A stretch of DNA of 64,000 nucleotides from an uncultured Sphingobacteriaceae bacterium (GCA_946480915.1 CAMLLO010000005.1:1-64000), one strand, 5' to 3'; numbered from the stretch's first letter, positions 36,458 to 45,813 are shown. Notes: a model not told the origin generated them from the sequence alone. Made by a program: numbers and translations.

Positions 36458-37783
36458 ATGAATAAGAAAGTTTTATTAATAAGTTACAATTTTAAGCCGG
36501 AGCCTACAGGAATCGGTAAATACAACGGTGAAATGATTGAGTGGCTGGCTAAAAAGGGCTATGATTGTTCGGTTGTTACTACCTACCCATATTATCCTTA
36601 CTGGAAGGTTCAGGAGCCTTATCGAAGTAATAGATTCTTTTTTAAAGCTGAAAGGCTTGCTTCAAAAAACTTAAATTCCGAAATTACGATATACCGGTGC
36701 CCACAATTTGTGCCTTCAGTGCCCTCGGGACTGAAAAGGATTTTACAGGAGATTTCGTTTTTCTTTTCAGCATCGGTAAGAATGGTTCCTCTTCTTTTTG
36801 GTAAGAAATATGATTTAATTATTACAGTTGCGCCTTCTTTTTTGCTGGGATTGTTAGGTGTGTTCACTAAAAAAATTACAGGGGCAAAGTTTATCTACCA
36901 TATTCAGGATCTTCAGATTGAGGCTGCAAGAGATCTGAAAATGATACAATCCAAAGCTGTGGTTAATACTCTTTTCAGGATCGAGAAATACATTTTTAAG
37001 AAGGCGGATTTTATAAGTAGCATTTCTGAAGGAATGGTTAACAAAATTCAAGCGAAAGCTGAAAAAGAAGTGCTTTTTTTTCCAAACTGGTCAGACACAG
37101 CCTTATTTCATCCCATTGATCAAAAGCAGCGATTAAAAAAACAGTTTGGATTTTCAGAATCAAATAAAGTCATTCTATATTCCGGGGGAATAGGCGAGAA
37201 GCAAGGCTTAGAGTCTATTCTCTTCGCTGCCCGCGATCTTAGAAACCATAAGGATTTAAAGTTTGTGATTTGCGGTTCGGGTCCATACAAATCGATCTTA
37301 CAGGGAATGGCTCAAAATTTACATCTTGACAATGTTATTTTCTATCCCCTGCAGCCGATCGAGAAATTCAATCAGTTTTTAAATATGGCCGATGTGCATT
37401 TGGTTATTCAGAAAGCCACAGCAAGTGATTTGGTTATGCCATCAAAACTAACAACTATCCTGGCGGTAGGCGGGTTGGCTTTGGTCACAGCAAATGAGGG
37501 ATCGAGTTTGCATTCATTGGTAAAGAAAAATAACTTAGCGATAGTGGTTGATGCAGAAAATCAACAAGCCTTAAATCAGGGCTTATTAGAAGCTGTTATG
37601 AATAACACCGATGAGATAACTAAGAACGCACGTTTATACGCCGAGAAATATCTCTCTATTGATAACGTGATGCGAGGTTTTGAAGAAACTGTTTTAGGTG
37701 AATACACCGAGAATCCCAATCCAGCATTTTCTTTAAAACCGCCTTTATTTCCTGCGAGTACCTTCGTACATAAAGTCGAATAG
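36458..37783 (+). CDS. WcaI-like glycosyltransferase (GT4)
   Basis: A 441-residue protein. Start KVLLISYNFKPEPTGIGKYN and the motif TTYPYYPYWK are those of the WcaI family, colanic-acid glycosyltransferases. The acceptor half continues FIYHIQDLQIEAA, and the donor half has VILYSGGIGEKQGLESI and FLNMADVHLVIQKA then MPSKLTTILAVGGL. It likely adds a repeat-unit sugar, or the first side-chain sugar. Isolated from the other glycosyltransferases by the T9SS gene. Its last 39 bp overlap the minus-strand LCP gene. Confidence 0.85.
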   Translation: MNKKVLLISYNFKPEPTGIGKYNGEMIEWLAKKGYDCSVVTTYPYYPYWKVQEPYRSNRFFFKAERLASKNLNSEITIYRCPQFVPSVPSGLKRILQEISFFFSASVRMVPLLFGKKYDLIITVAPSFLLGLLGVFTKKITGAKFIYHIQDLQIEAARDLKMIQSKAVVNTLFRIEKYIFKKADFISSISEGMVNKIQAKAEKEVLFFPNWSDTALFHPIDQKQRLKKQFGFSESNKVILYSGGIGEKQGLESILFAARDLRNHKDLKFVICGSGPYKSILQGMAQNLHLDNVIFYPLQPIEKFNQFLNMADVHLVIQKATASDLVMPSKLTTILAVGGLALVTANEGSSLHSLVKKNNLAIVVDAENQQALNQGLLEAVMNNTDEITKNARLYAEKYLSIDNVMRGFEETVLGEYTENPNPAFSLKPPLFPASTFVHKVE

Positions 37784-38743
37784 AGATTTTGAAGTGGATT
37801 TTAGATCAGTAACCAAATACCAGATTCCATTAATAATTTTTCCATTGCTCTCGAAATGTTGAGGAAATCGTCTCTCTTCGATCGTTCTGATGTTGTTGAT
37901 AAAAACACTGCTACCCAATGTTAAAAGTTGAAAGCGCGGGATACTTGTTTCAACGTAAGGAAGTATTTTTGAAACAACCTTTGGATATTCGGATATTCCG
38001 GCGTCCTTAAGTTTATTTAGAATAAGGCTTAAAACTGTTCTCTGTCTTTGTGTTCTTTCGTAGTCGTTTCCTATATATCTTATCCGTGTGTATGCCACGG
38101 CCTGTTTGCCGTTTAATGTTTGTGTTCCGGCTTTGGTCACATAGGGAGGTTTCACCTTTGAATCTTTATTGTTTTCGTCCAGGTAGGCATTTACCCAGCC
38201 CACTTCTTCTTTTTTTACATTAATTGTAATCCCATCTAAGGCGTCAATTACCTGGGCCATGCCATTAAAATCAACGCTGACAAAGTTTTCTAAATGCAGA
38301 TTAAAATTTTCGTTTAAGGTTTTTAAGGCTAACTGGGGACCGCCGATTCGGTATGCAGCATTGATCTTATCCATTCCAAAGGTGTCAACTTTCACATAGG
38401 TGTCTCTCATGATAGAGGAGAGTTTGATTTTATCGGTTGCCTTGCTGATGCTTATAATCATAATCGCATCAGAGTTCCCATATTTATCATGAGGGCGTTT
38501 ATCCAGGCCGAACAACGCTATATTCACCGGAGGGTCAATTAAAGAATCTTCCCTTGCGGCCACGAATGGTGAGATACCTAAAGCTTTAGGAGTTTGAATA
38601 ATATTTACCGGGGCGATATTGCTCAGCTGGCTGCGGATGTACATCGCCAGAACCAAACTGCTTAGCAGAAAGATTCCAAGAGCAATTAGTAATACAAATT
38701 TAAAACGTCTTCTTCTCGTTTCAGTGTGTAAATTTTTAGTCAT
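37745..38743 (-). CDS. LytR-CpsA-Psr (LCP) family protein
   Basis: A 332-residue protein from the ATG at 38743 (MTKNLHTETRRRRFKFVLLI), with one membrane helix at about 14-37 and a periplasmic LCP domain: NIALFGLDKR, SDAIMIISI, IMRDTYVKV, KINAAYRIGG and AYTRIRYIGNDYERTQRQR. The conserved Arg and Asp residues of the family are present. LCP enzymes transfer glycopolymers from undecaprenyl carriers to acceptors, best known as peptidoglycan in Gram-positives; the acceptor in a Gram-negative is open. Neighbouring phosphatase supports a role in fixing or controlling the exopolysaccharide. An upstream ATG at 38842 would add 33 residues that do not resemble family members. Confidence 0.85.
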   Translation of the reverse strand: MTKNLHTETRRRRFKFVLLIALGIFLLSSLVLAMYIRSQLSNIAPVNIIQTPKALGISPFVAAREDSLIDPPVNIALFGLDKRPHDKYGNSDAIMIISISKATDKIKLSSIMRDTYVKVDTFGMDKINAAYRIGGPQLALKTLNENFNLHLENFVSVDFNGMAQVIDALDGITINVKKEEVGWVNAYLDENNKDSKVKPPYVTKAGTQTLNGKQAVAYTRIRYIGNDYERTQRQRTVLSLILNKLKDAGISEYPKVVSKILPYVETSIPRFQLLTLGSSVFINNIRTIEERRFPQHFESNGKIINGIWYLVTDLKSTSKSLFDFMYEGTRRK

Positions 38744-38923
38744 AGGCAGTATCAATTTCCAAGGAAACGGAGTCAGAAAAACTTTGTTTCTTTTACAACA
38801 GGATAAATAATTGGTTTCATCAGCGGCCACGATCGTAATCAATGGATACCTTATTTAAACAACCATCATAGTGCCAAATTGTTCGGGGCTGGTGGATCAG
38901 AATCTTTTTTGGAAAGTCTAAAA

Positions 38924-39661
38924 TTACAGCGTTTCGTTTAAAAGCGGATAGTCTGTAAGTAATTTATACACGTAGGGTAATTGCAACGATTGCTTCAAAG
39001 CTGCAGCATGTTTGGTATGATGCATATCGCTGCCGATGAAATTTATAAGCATGTTATCTATAAGATCTTCAGCAACTTTTTGAACCGGTTTGCCATAATA
39101 ACCAGATAGTGAAATGGTGTTTAACTGGAAAAAACAACCGGCATCTTTTAGCCGGCGATAATTGTTAATCGAACCATGTAAATAGGAATATCGTTCTGGA
39201 TGGGCAAGTAAAGGTACATAGCCTTTGGCTATTATTTTTTCAATCGTTTCAAACAGGTTAAGCGGATAGGTGGAAAAAGGAATTTCGAATAGAAGATAAT
39301 TAGCACCGATTGTAAGAATGTCGCCCCGCTCTACCTTGTTTTCAAAATCTTCATCAAAGTAATACTCAGCAGCTGCTTCGATAGCAATATCAAGTTTTTG
39401 AACTTCAAGTTCTTGTTTTAAAAGGTCAAGGCCGGTATGAATTGTTTCCTGGGTATTACGAAAATAATCTACCATGATGTGGGGTGTGGTGATGATTTTA
39501 CGGAACCCTAGTTCTAAAAAGTTTCGCACCAAGTCCAGAGATTGCGCGAGGTTCTGAGCTCCATCATCAATACCGGGAATGACATGTGAATGAATATCTG
39601 TCCCAAGTTTAGAAAAGTCAATTTCTGGTATGGTAGGTTTCGATTTGAAAAAAGATAACAT
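38924..39661 (-). CDS. PHP-type protein-tyrosine phosphatase (CpsB/YwqE-like)
   Basis: A 245-residue metal-dependent phosphatase. Metal ligands sit in TDIHSHVIPGIDDG (about 22-34), TTPHIMVDYF, LLAHPERY and GSDMHH, the order found in CpsB/YwqE, which dephosphorylate the BY-kinase tyrosine tail. The obvious substrate is the Wzc-like kinase at 13047-15404. Transcribed first, ahead of the LCP gene, with about 180 bp between them. It marks the right end of the polysaccharide locus. Confidence 0.9.
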   Translation of the reverse strand: MLSFFKSKPTIPEIDFSKLGTDIHSHVIPGIDDGAQNLAQSLDLVRNFLELGFRKIITTPHIMVDYFRNTQETIHTGLDLLKQELEVQKLDIAIEAAAEYYFDEDFENKVERGDILTIGANYLLFEIPFSTYPLNLFETIEKIIAKGYVPLLAHPERYSYLHGSINNYRRLKDAGCFFQLNTISLSGYYGKPVQKVAEDLIDNMLINFIGSDMHHTKHAAALKQSLQLPYVYKLLTDYPLLNETL

Positions 39662-39805
39662 GAAGTATCAGCGTCCTATTTATGATCGGGCATCAATGTG
39701 CATTTTTAAAGCCTTATTACGCCGGATCTCTAAGTATTTTAAACTGATTATTAAAAAATCAGTTTGATCTGGAATTCAATATAATAAAAAATCTGGAATT
39801 ACCTG

Positions 39806-40009
39806 CTATAGGTTTTTTCTCGGAATAGCGAGCACAAGAACAAGAGCAATTGAGAATATCGGAAGTATCATCAAATCCTGACTGCTGTCTAATACATGCG
39901 AGTGTCCCACATTTTTTATTATCTCAACAACAAACACTAAGAGTATAAAAAGCGCTACTATGCCATAAAACTTAGTGTTTGATACTTTTTTCTTTTTCAC
40001 AAAGACCAA
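39806..40009 (-). CDS. Small hypothetical membrane protein
   Basis: 67 residues with two hydrophobic segments (about 13-30 and 47-62), a lysine-rich start (VKKKKVSNTKF) and a C-terminus of AIPRKNL. It follows the S41 protease gene by 60 bp on the same strand, so it may be cotranscribed. No family recognised; the two clean helices and basic flanks argue for a real gene. Confidence 0.5.
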   Translation of the reverse strand: MVFVKKKKVSNTKFYGIVALFILLVFVVEIIKNVGHSHVLDSSQDLMILPIFSIALVLVLAIPRKNL

Positions 40010-40069
40010 TTTTTGCTCTTCATACGCAAGCAGGATTCAAAAAGTTATACCTGCGTTCAGTTGCACAAT

Positions 40070-41779
40070 TTATTTTCCGCTATTTGCAGAAAAGCCCATT
40101 CCTGGTTTTCCAATTGATTTATATGACCCGCTGCCTTGTAGAATGGATGATAGAAGACTTGTATTTCCTAATATGTTAAAGGCTTTTTTTAAATCTTCAT
40201 CATAACTAAAAGCATTTTCAAGCCTGCCTTTTTGAAAATAGTAGCGGCTCGCAATTTCATTTTCTAGCAGTCGGCGAATCTCTTCCTTAAATTGTATAAG
40301 GTCGTTTTTCTTGCTTACAGATACTTTGTTTTTAAGAGCCTCATACTCGGATTTAATCTCACTCATCTTTTGCTCTTTTTCTGCTTCTGCCTCGAAATCC
40401 TTCAGTAAGCGTTCGGTCCGTGTATTATAGTTATAATCTTTATCAGATAAATAGTTCACGAAATCGGCGTATTCTGCATCGCTCAATTTAAATATTTTAG
40501 GATCGGGGATGCTGGCTTTTTGCTTCCTGTAAAGAGTGGCATAATCAAATATGTAAAACCTGCTTAATAGTGTCTGACTGATTGGACTAAGTTTCGCAGC
40601 AGGAACTAATACGTCCGGATAAATTCCGCTGCCATCATAAACAGAACGATTCCCCTTTGTTTTATACTCAGTTATTAGGCTGTCCGAAACTTTTTCTACG
40701 GTGCCGTCAGCATTTCTATGGGTATAATCTAAAGCCTGTATGCATCTTCCGGAAGGAGTATAATATTTAGCCACTGTAACTTTAACAAGAGTGCTATAGG
40801 GTAATTCGAATGTTTGCTGAACAAGTCCTTTTCCGTAGCTGCGTTGTCCGATAATAACTGCACGGTCAAGATCCTGTAAAGAACCTGCAACTATTTCTGA
40901 GGCAGACGCTGCCCTGTTATTGATTAACACAGCCAAAGGTGTTGTTGGAGCTAATGGCTGAGAAAAGGTTTTATATGGAATCGTTTTGTCGACATTTTTG
41001 CCTTTTTGCGTTACTACGGTTACGTTCGGATCAATAAACAGATTCACAATTTTTACAGCCTCCTGTAATATTCCGCCTCCGTTAGATCGTAGATCCAGAA
41101 TAATACCGGAAGGATTATTTTTTTGCAATGCAACCAGAGCATCCTGAACTTCCTTGGCAGAGCCTTCCAAAAATTTATCCAGTTTTATATAACCGATGTT
41201 GTTATCCATCATAGCATAATAACTAACATTCGGTTGGGTTATCTCTTCTCTGTTTAAGCTTTTGGTGATGTTTTCTCCGTATCGTTTAATCAGCAGTTTT
41301 AATGCGGTGCTTTTAGGCCCTTTAAGCAACTGACTAACCTGCTCGTAATCTTTACCTTTTAATGATATTCCATTTATTTCAAGAATTTCATCTCCTGCCC
41401 TGATATCCGTCTTTTCTGCCGGAAAGCCTTGTAGTGTTTCTGAAATAATAAATTTCCCACCGCGTGAAAAAGTAAGAGTCCCGATACCGCCGTACTGAGT
41501 GCTCACGTATTTCATCTTATAGTCTTCGATTTCCGATTCGGGCACGAATTCTGTGTACGGATCCAGGCTGGCTAGCATTGCGACAATACCAGTTTTCATT
41601 AACTGAGATGAATTTATCTCATCTACATAGTTGATATTTATCTCTTTGTAAAGAGCAGAAAAAATATCTAAATTTTTAGAGGCTTGAAAAAGATCTTCGC
41701 GAAAAGAGAAAGAAAAGATACCTATAAAAATTAAAGCTGGTAGTGTAAGTTTTTTTAGTCCGTTTTTCAACCGATGCAT
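40070..41779 (-). CDS. S41 family C-terminal processing peptidase (CtpA/Prc-like)
   Basis: A 569-residue periplasmic serine protease. N-terminal signal/anchor (about 12-30), CTPA N-terminal helices, PDZ domain (about 85-170; GIGTLTF ... GDEILEINGISLKG), and the S41 core with GYIKLDKF, LDLRSNGGG, the nucleophile in RAASASEIVAGS and the catalytic Lys in RSYGKGLVQ. A C-terminal helical extension of about 170 residues is typical for Bacteroidota members. Roles: degradation or maturation of envelope proteins. Monocistronic or with the 67-residue gene downstream. Confidence 0.92.
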   Translation of the reverse strand: MHRLKNGLKKLTLPALIFIGIFSFSFREDLFQASKNLDIFSALYKEININYVDEINSSQLMKTGIVAMLASLDPYTEFVPESEIEDYKMKYVSTQYGGIGTLTFSRGGKFIISETLQGFPAEKTDIRAGDEILEINGISLKGKDYEQVSQLLKGPKSTALKLLIKRYGENITKSLNREEITQPNVSYYAMMDNNIGYIKLDKFLEGSAKEVQDALVALQKNNPSGIILDLRSNGGGILQEAVKIVNLFIDPNVTVVTQKGKNVDKTIPYKTFSQPLAPTTPLAVLINNRAASASEIVAGSLQDLDRAVIIGQRSYGKGLVQQTFELPYSTLVKVTVAKYYTPSGRCIQALDYTHRNADGTVEKVSDSLITEYKTKGNRSVYDGSGIYPDVLVPAAKLSPISQTLLSRFYIFDYATLYRKQKASIPDPKIFKLSDAEYADFVNYLSDKDYNYNTRTERLLKDFEAEAEKEQKMSEIKSEYEALKNKVSVSKKNDLIQFKEEIRRLLENEIASRYYFQKGRLENAFSYDEDLKKAFNILGNTSLLSSILQGSGSYKSIGKPGMGFSANSGK

Positions 41780-41934
41780 ATGCCTTAATTTTTTAGTATA
41801 TAACGCAATATCTTGTAAAAAAAATATACGCAGTGTGAAATGGATAAATTTTTAAAGAACAGAAAAACTATCCAAAAGTTATTGCGGAATAAATCTACAC
41901 TTAGATATTTATGAAGAGTATATCAGTTTGTTTG

Positions 41935-42150
41935 TTACAGTCTATTATTATCAATGTTAACCAAGCCCTTTTTCAGGGTAAATACCACATATTCTCTATT
42001 TCGCTTTAAGCGGGTCATTAGTCTTTCAATTAGTTGATCTTCTTCGCCAGGTTCGTAAGCTAAATCTTCGTCACTTAAGTCTCTGTATTTACGTTTTACC
42101 TTCAGTTTAAGCCTTTCCCAATCTTCTTTACTGATAGTTAGTTCTGCCAT
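41935..42150 (-). CDS. CsbD-like general stress protein
   Basis: 71 residues: DWERLKLKVKRKYRDLSDEDL, the CsbD-type W...K.K..Y..L.DEDL pattern, followed by GEEDQLIERLMTRL and a charged helix. CsbD proteins are small stress-induced proteins of unknown mechanism. A good promoter (42165-42172) sits directly upstream, which supports the start and gives a leader of only about 8 bases. Divergent from the barrel gene at 42264. Confidence 0.75.
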   Translation of the reverse strand: MAELTISKEDWERLKLKVKRKYRDLSDEDLAYEPGEEDQLIERLMTRLKRNREYVVFTLKKGLVNIDNNRL

Positions 42151-42164
42151 AATTTTCTTTGTTA

Positions 42165-42195
42165 CAAAAGTATGAATTTATACGTCTTCTCTAAA
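42165..42195 (-). promoter_or_regulatory. Bacteroidota-type promoter for the CsbD-like gene
   Basis: On the minus strand: TTTA (42195-42192), 19-bp spacer, TACTTTTG (42172-42165), fitting the TTTG-N19-TAnnTTTG consensus with one change in the -33 box. Transcription would start about 8 bp before the ATG at 42150. Confidence 0.65.
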
Positions 42196-42263
42196 CAGGA
42201 TTAAGCAGCAACATTTTAAAAACTTCGCTGTTAATTCTTAAACACACATTAAAATTAAATAAT

Positions 42264-42860
42264 ATGAAAAGAATCACTTTAACAAGTTTCTTGCTGCTGA
42301 TAGCAGTAACAACTTTTGCCCAATTACCTTCTTTTAATCTGGGATTAAAAACCGGGATAAACTTAGCGAGCCTTAAAGGTAATGTTGGGGAAGAAAGCAA
42401 CCGTTTAGGTTATCAGGCCGGGGTATGGGCCAGGGTAGGTGGCGCAGGTTTTTATGTTCAGCCTGAGGTTTACCTGGGAAGTAAAGGTGGAGAATTTGGC
42501 TCTATCCAACAAAATGGCACAACCTATGAAGGCGACGCTAAAGTAAACTTCACCACCCTTGATGTTCCGGTATTGCTTGGTAATAAATTCGGCTTCGATA
42601 AATTGAACTTCAGAATTATGGCTGGTCCGGTTATTTCATTTGTTTTGAATAAGGACGCTAAAGAGAATTATGCTGTGGCCACGAATTTCGATAATTACAA
42701 AAACCAAACTATTGGATTGCAAACTGGGGCAGGCGTAGATCTGGGTAATTTATCCTTCGACTTGCGATACGAAAAAGGGTTGTCAAATATTGATAAAAGC
42801 GGTCAGTATGATCAAAAGCAGAATTTATGGCATTTGAGTTTAGGTTATAAGATATTCTAG
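42264..42860 (+). CDS. Outer-membrane beta-barrel protein (porin-like)
   Basis: A 198-residue protein with signal peptide (MKRITLTSFLLLIAVTTFAQ, cleavage after FAQ) and alternating aromatic and polar strands (GLKTGINLASLKG, GFYVQPEVYLGSKGG, LNFRIMAGPVISFVLN) ending in SLGYKIF with the terminal Phe needed for barrel insertion. It belongs to the small OmpX/PorT-like barrels common in this phylum; function unknown. Terminator follows at 42880. Confidence 0.8.
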   Translation: MKRITLTSFLLLIAVTTFAQLPSFNLGLKTGINLASLKGNVGEESNRLGYQAGVWARVGGAGFYVQPEVYLGSKGGEFGSIQQNGTTYEGDAKVNFTTLDVPVLLGNKFGFDKLNFRIMAGPVISFVLNKDAKENYAVATNFDNYKNQTIGLQTGAGVDLGNLSFDLRYEKGLSNIDKSGQYDQKQNLWHLSLGYKIF

Positions 42861-42879
42861 TCACTCGCTAAATAAACGC

Positions 42880-42915
42880 AAAAAAGCTACTGATAATCGG
42901 TGGCTTTTTTATTTT
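42880..42915 (+). terminator. Rho-independent terminator after the barrel gene
   Basis: aaaaagctac pairs with gtggcttttt (one G-U) around a 9-base loop and ends in a T-run. Confidence 0.8.
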
Positions 42916-43204
42916 TCAAAATTTGACCATAACCAACGAGTTGGTCAAAAATCTCATGATTAGGGTAACATATTTTTACTGTTTTTATACACTTTTTCGT
43001 GGTTTTTGCCCCTAGGATGTGAATAGTTGTGCAAAATATGTAAAGCTTGGAGATTCCACTGTTTACAGTTTTCTCTTAAGACGTTTAAATCATTGTTCCC
43101 GGCTTCGGTTTTTCTCTATATTAGCATACGGTGTAAATTCTTGCTTCTAATGAAAGAATTTCATCGCCGGTTTTCTACATGTTAAATTGTCTAACCTGCC
43201 CGAT
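42916..43204. other. Intergenic region (terminator to lipoprotein start) with a nested palindrome
   Basis: From 42861 to 43204 no gene is seen. A dyad at 42922-42949 has outer arms tttgacca/tggtcaaa (8 bp) and a nested accaac/gttggt pair, so it could be an operator for the lipoprotein gene or a second terminator. Confidence 0.45.
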
Positions 43205-44587
43205 ATGAAAAGTTTATTTTGCCCCACTCTCGCTTGTCTTCTTCTGTTATTTTCCTGTAAAAAAGATCGTCCTGTTGAAGATACTTCGTTCAATACTGAG
43301 ATAATAAGTGGTATTATTTCTCAAAGTATCACTCTAAAAGCGAATGTTACTTACCAGTTAAAGGGCCAGGTGTTCGTCAAAAATAATGCGGTTCTAACCA
43401 TTCCGTCGGGTGTAACAATTCAAGTGGAAAAGGCTGAAAATCCGGCAGACAAAAGTGCTTTGATCATTACAAAAGGCTCAAAGCTAATAATAAATGGAAC
43501 TGCAGAAATGCCGGTAGTATTTACATCTGCCGCTGCCAGTAAATCACCTGGCGATTGGATTGGAATTATCATTTTAGGAAAAGCGCCTACTAATTTAAAT
43601 GCGGCGCACATTAAAGGTTTACCATCATCTTCGGACACTGAATTTGGATCTACCATTGCCGACGATAATTCTGGTTCGATTAACTATTTACGGCTAGAGT
43701 ATGCAGGCGGTTTAAACCCTGCTCAAGAAGATGAGTGGGAGATAGATATGGCCAGCGGACTAAGTTTGATGGGTGTAGGGTCAGGAACACAGCTTGACCA
43801 CATAATGGTAAGCAATAGCAGAGATGATGGATTTCAGTTTGTAGGTGGTACCGCAAATGCTAAATACCTGATCTCTTTTAACAACGGAGATGACGACTTT
43901 GATTTCGATCGGGGGTATGCAGGTAAATTGCAGTTTTTGGTGGCTTGCAAAAAAGAACTCTCCAATCTGGTTATCCGGGGCAACGGTATAGAAAGCTTAA
44001 ACGACAACATCGCTTCGGATGCACAACCCTTTACAAGACCGGTAATTTCTAACATAACAATTCTGGGCCCCGAGGTTGTTAGTACGGATATTGTCAATCA
44101 AAGCCAGGGAATTTATATTCGGAAGAACACAAGGTTTCTTGTTAGAAACTCAATAATTGCAGGTTACTCAAATGGTGGCCTAATGTTATGCCCACGAACT
44201 AAAGTATTATTGTTAAATACTACCGAGTCTCAGTTTAAATATAACATAGTTAATGCAGATGTTCCTGGACGTACTTTTACCTATGATACAGGTGGTGCGG
44301 GTCTTAATATCGTCCCTGACCCAGAAGTGGCAGGATACGCAGTTGAAACTACTGCCATCCAAAAGGTAGCCATAAACTTTAATCAGATTGTTGAAAGTAT
44401 CAGTCAATTACAATTGCAAAGCGTAAGCTCTTCCGCGCTTAACGTAACACTTAAATCAGAGTCGCCAGCGATGAGCGGAGCCAACTTTACGGATCCTGAA
44501 TATTCTTCTTTTTTTACCAATGTTGCATTTAGAGGTGCCATTGGAACTCAGAACTGGACGTTGGGTAACTGGACAAATTGGAAATAA
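43205..44587 (+). CDS. Lipoprotein with beta-helix-like repeats
   Basis: A 460-residue protein from the ATG at 43205 (MKSLFCPTLACLLLLFSCKK), whose lipobox LFSC gives Cys18. The rest resembles the T9SS-associated right-handed beta-helix lipoproteins of Bacteroidota: VTYQLKGQVFVKNNAVLTI, VTIQVEK, GSKLIINGTAEMPVVFTS, GDWIGIIILGKAP and SRDDGFQFVGGTANAKYL. Acts at the outer membrane; ligand unknown. An upstream TTG at 43187 would add six residues and spoil the signal. Confidence 0.75.
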   Translation: MKSLFCPTLACLLLLFSCKKDRPVEDTSFNTEIISGIISQSITLKANVTYQLKGQVFVKNNAVLTIPSGVTIQVEKAENPADKSALIITKGSKLIINGTAEMPVVFTSAAASKSPGDWIGIIILGKAPTNLNAAHIKGLPSSSDTEFGSTIADDNSGSINYLRLEYAGGLNPAQEDEWEIDMASGLSLMGVGSGTQLDHIMVSNSRDDGFQFVGGTANAKYLISFNNGDDDFDFDRGYAGKLQFLVACKKELSNLVIRGNGIESLNDNIASDAQPFTRPVISNITILGPEVVSTDIVNQSQGIYIRKNTRFLVRNSIIAGYSNGGLMLCPRTKVLLLNTTESQFKYNIVNADVPGRTFTYDTGGAGLNIVPDPEVAGYAVETTAIQKVAINFNQIVESISQLQLQSVSSSALNVTLKSESPAMSGANFTDPEYSSFFTNVAFRGAIGTQNWTLGNWTNWK

Positions 44588-44590
44588 TTT

Positions 44591-44621
44591 TGGAAATACT
44601 TCTCGCGTAAGCAGATTTCCA
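44591..44621. terminator. Hairpin between convergent genes
   Basis: tggaaat/atttcca, 7-bp perfect stem in the 41-bp gap between the lipoprotein and anmK ends. No T-run. Confidence 0.3.
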
Positions 44622-44628
44622 GTTGCTT

Positions 44629-45813
44629 TTATCCCGGTAAGGATATTTTTCCCATTGCAATAGTGGGGCCTGCATGCGTCTCAACGGCCGATCCGCATAA
44701 AGTTTCATTAGCCAGCAACGCAAATAGAACAGCTTCTTTTGCATCTGCCGAAATGCCTAATTGTTCTGTTTTAAGCGTTTTTTTATCGGGGAATTTCTCT
44801 GCTAACCTTTGCATCAAATAGGTATTGTTTGCTCCTCCGCCACTTACATATAAAGTAAACTCAACATCTTGTGTTGCATCTTTAATTGCCATAGCAATAG
44901 TTTCCACCGTCAGCTGCGTTAGTGTACTTATTAAATCTTCCGGACTTATATCTTTAGTGTTAGTAGCATTCAAACCTCGCTCCAGAAAGTCAAAATTGAA
45001 TAATTCGGGGCCGGTGGTTTTTGGAACACTTTCGCTGAAAAACGGATGGTCAAGCAGGTTTTTTAACAAAGTCTGATTTACGGTTCCCTTTCTTGCAATA
45101 GTTCCATTGTTATCATAAGAAAGGTTAAAATATTTTTTGCATAATGCATCAATCAAGGTATTTCCCGGCCCGCAATCTGTACAAATCGCATGATTCTCTG
45201 TCCCAAGCATCGGTAAATAAGTGAAGTTTGAAATTCCACCTATATTCAATAGCACCCGGCGCTCTGTATGCGAAGAAAACAGAATGAAATCGCCATAAAG
45301 CGCTAAAGGAGCGCCTTCTCCGCCAGCGGCTACATGTTTCTGCCGAAAATCGCTGATTACTGCAATTCCGGTTTTAACCGCAATATGATCGGCATCACCA
45401 ATTTGTAAAGTGGCATTTGGATAATCCTCTAAATGGTGTAGGCGTTTTGGAGCATGATAAATGGTTTGGCCGTGGCTTGCAATGCAATCAATCTCATTTG
45501 CTCGGATATTATGCTTCCTTAAAAATTCGTTTATCAGTTCGGCGTGAAGGGAGCCGATTTTAGCATTGAGTAAGGTCACCTTTTGAAGATCGGCCTGCTT
45601 TTTTGAAAAAATGTTTTTCAAATCATTTTTAAAGGAGTCTGAATAGGCAAACGTTTCAAATTGGAGAACGTCGACTTTAGTGGAAATCCCGCTTTCGCTG
45701 ATTTTACATAAGGCGATGTCTAGTCCGTCTAGCGACGTTCCCGACATTAGGCCAATAATTAATCGGGATTTCTGCCGAAATAAATTAGCCAGTCGGGTTA
45801 AGGATTCGTTCAT
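44629..45813 (-). CDS. anmK: Anhydro-N-acetylmuramic acid kinase
   Basis: A 394-residue sugar kinase of the AnmK family. ATP-binding LMSGTSLDGLDIAL (about 22-35), sugar-site ASHGQTIYHAP, RVLLNIGGISNFTYL, TDCGPGNTLIDALC and VSGGGANNTYLM. It phosphorylates and opens 1,6-anhydroMurNAc to give MurNAc-6-phosphate, a step of peptidoglycan recycling, in the cytoplasm. Divergent from the NagX-like gene at 45883, which may move or acetylate amino sugars in the same pathway. Start MNESLTRLANLF is the usual length. Confidence 0.93.
   Translation of the reverse strand: MNESLTRLANLFRQKSRLIIGLMSGTSLDGLDIALCKISESGISTKVDVLQFETFAYSDSFKNDLKNIFSKKQADLQKVTLLNAKIGSLHAELINEFLRKHNIRANEIDCIASHGQTIYHAPKRLHHLEDYPNATLQIGDADHIAVKTGIAVISDFRQKHVAAGGEGAPLALYGDFILFSSHTERRVLLNIGGISNFTYLPMLGTENHAICTDCGPGNTLIDALCKKYFNLSYDNNGTIARKGTVNQTLLKNLLDHPFFSESVPKTTGPELFNFDFLERGLNATNTKDISPEDLISTLTQLTVETIAMAIKDATQDVEFTLYVSGGGANNTYLMQRLAEKFPDKKTLKTEQLGISADAKEAVLFALLANETLCGSAVETHAGPTIAMGKISLPG

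Noticed and set aside
38744..38842. Longer N-terminus for the LCP protein
   Set aside because: The added 33 residues do not resemble a signal or LCP sequence; the ATG at 38743 places the membrane helix normally.
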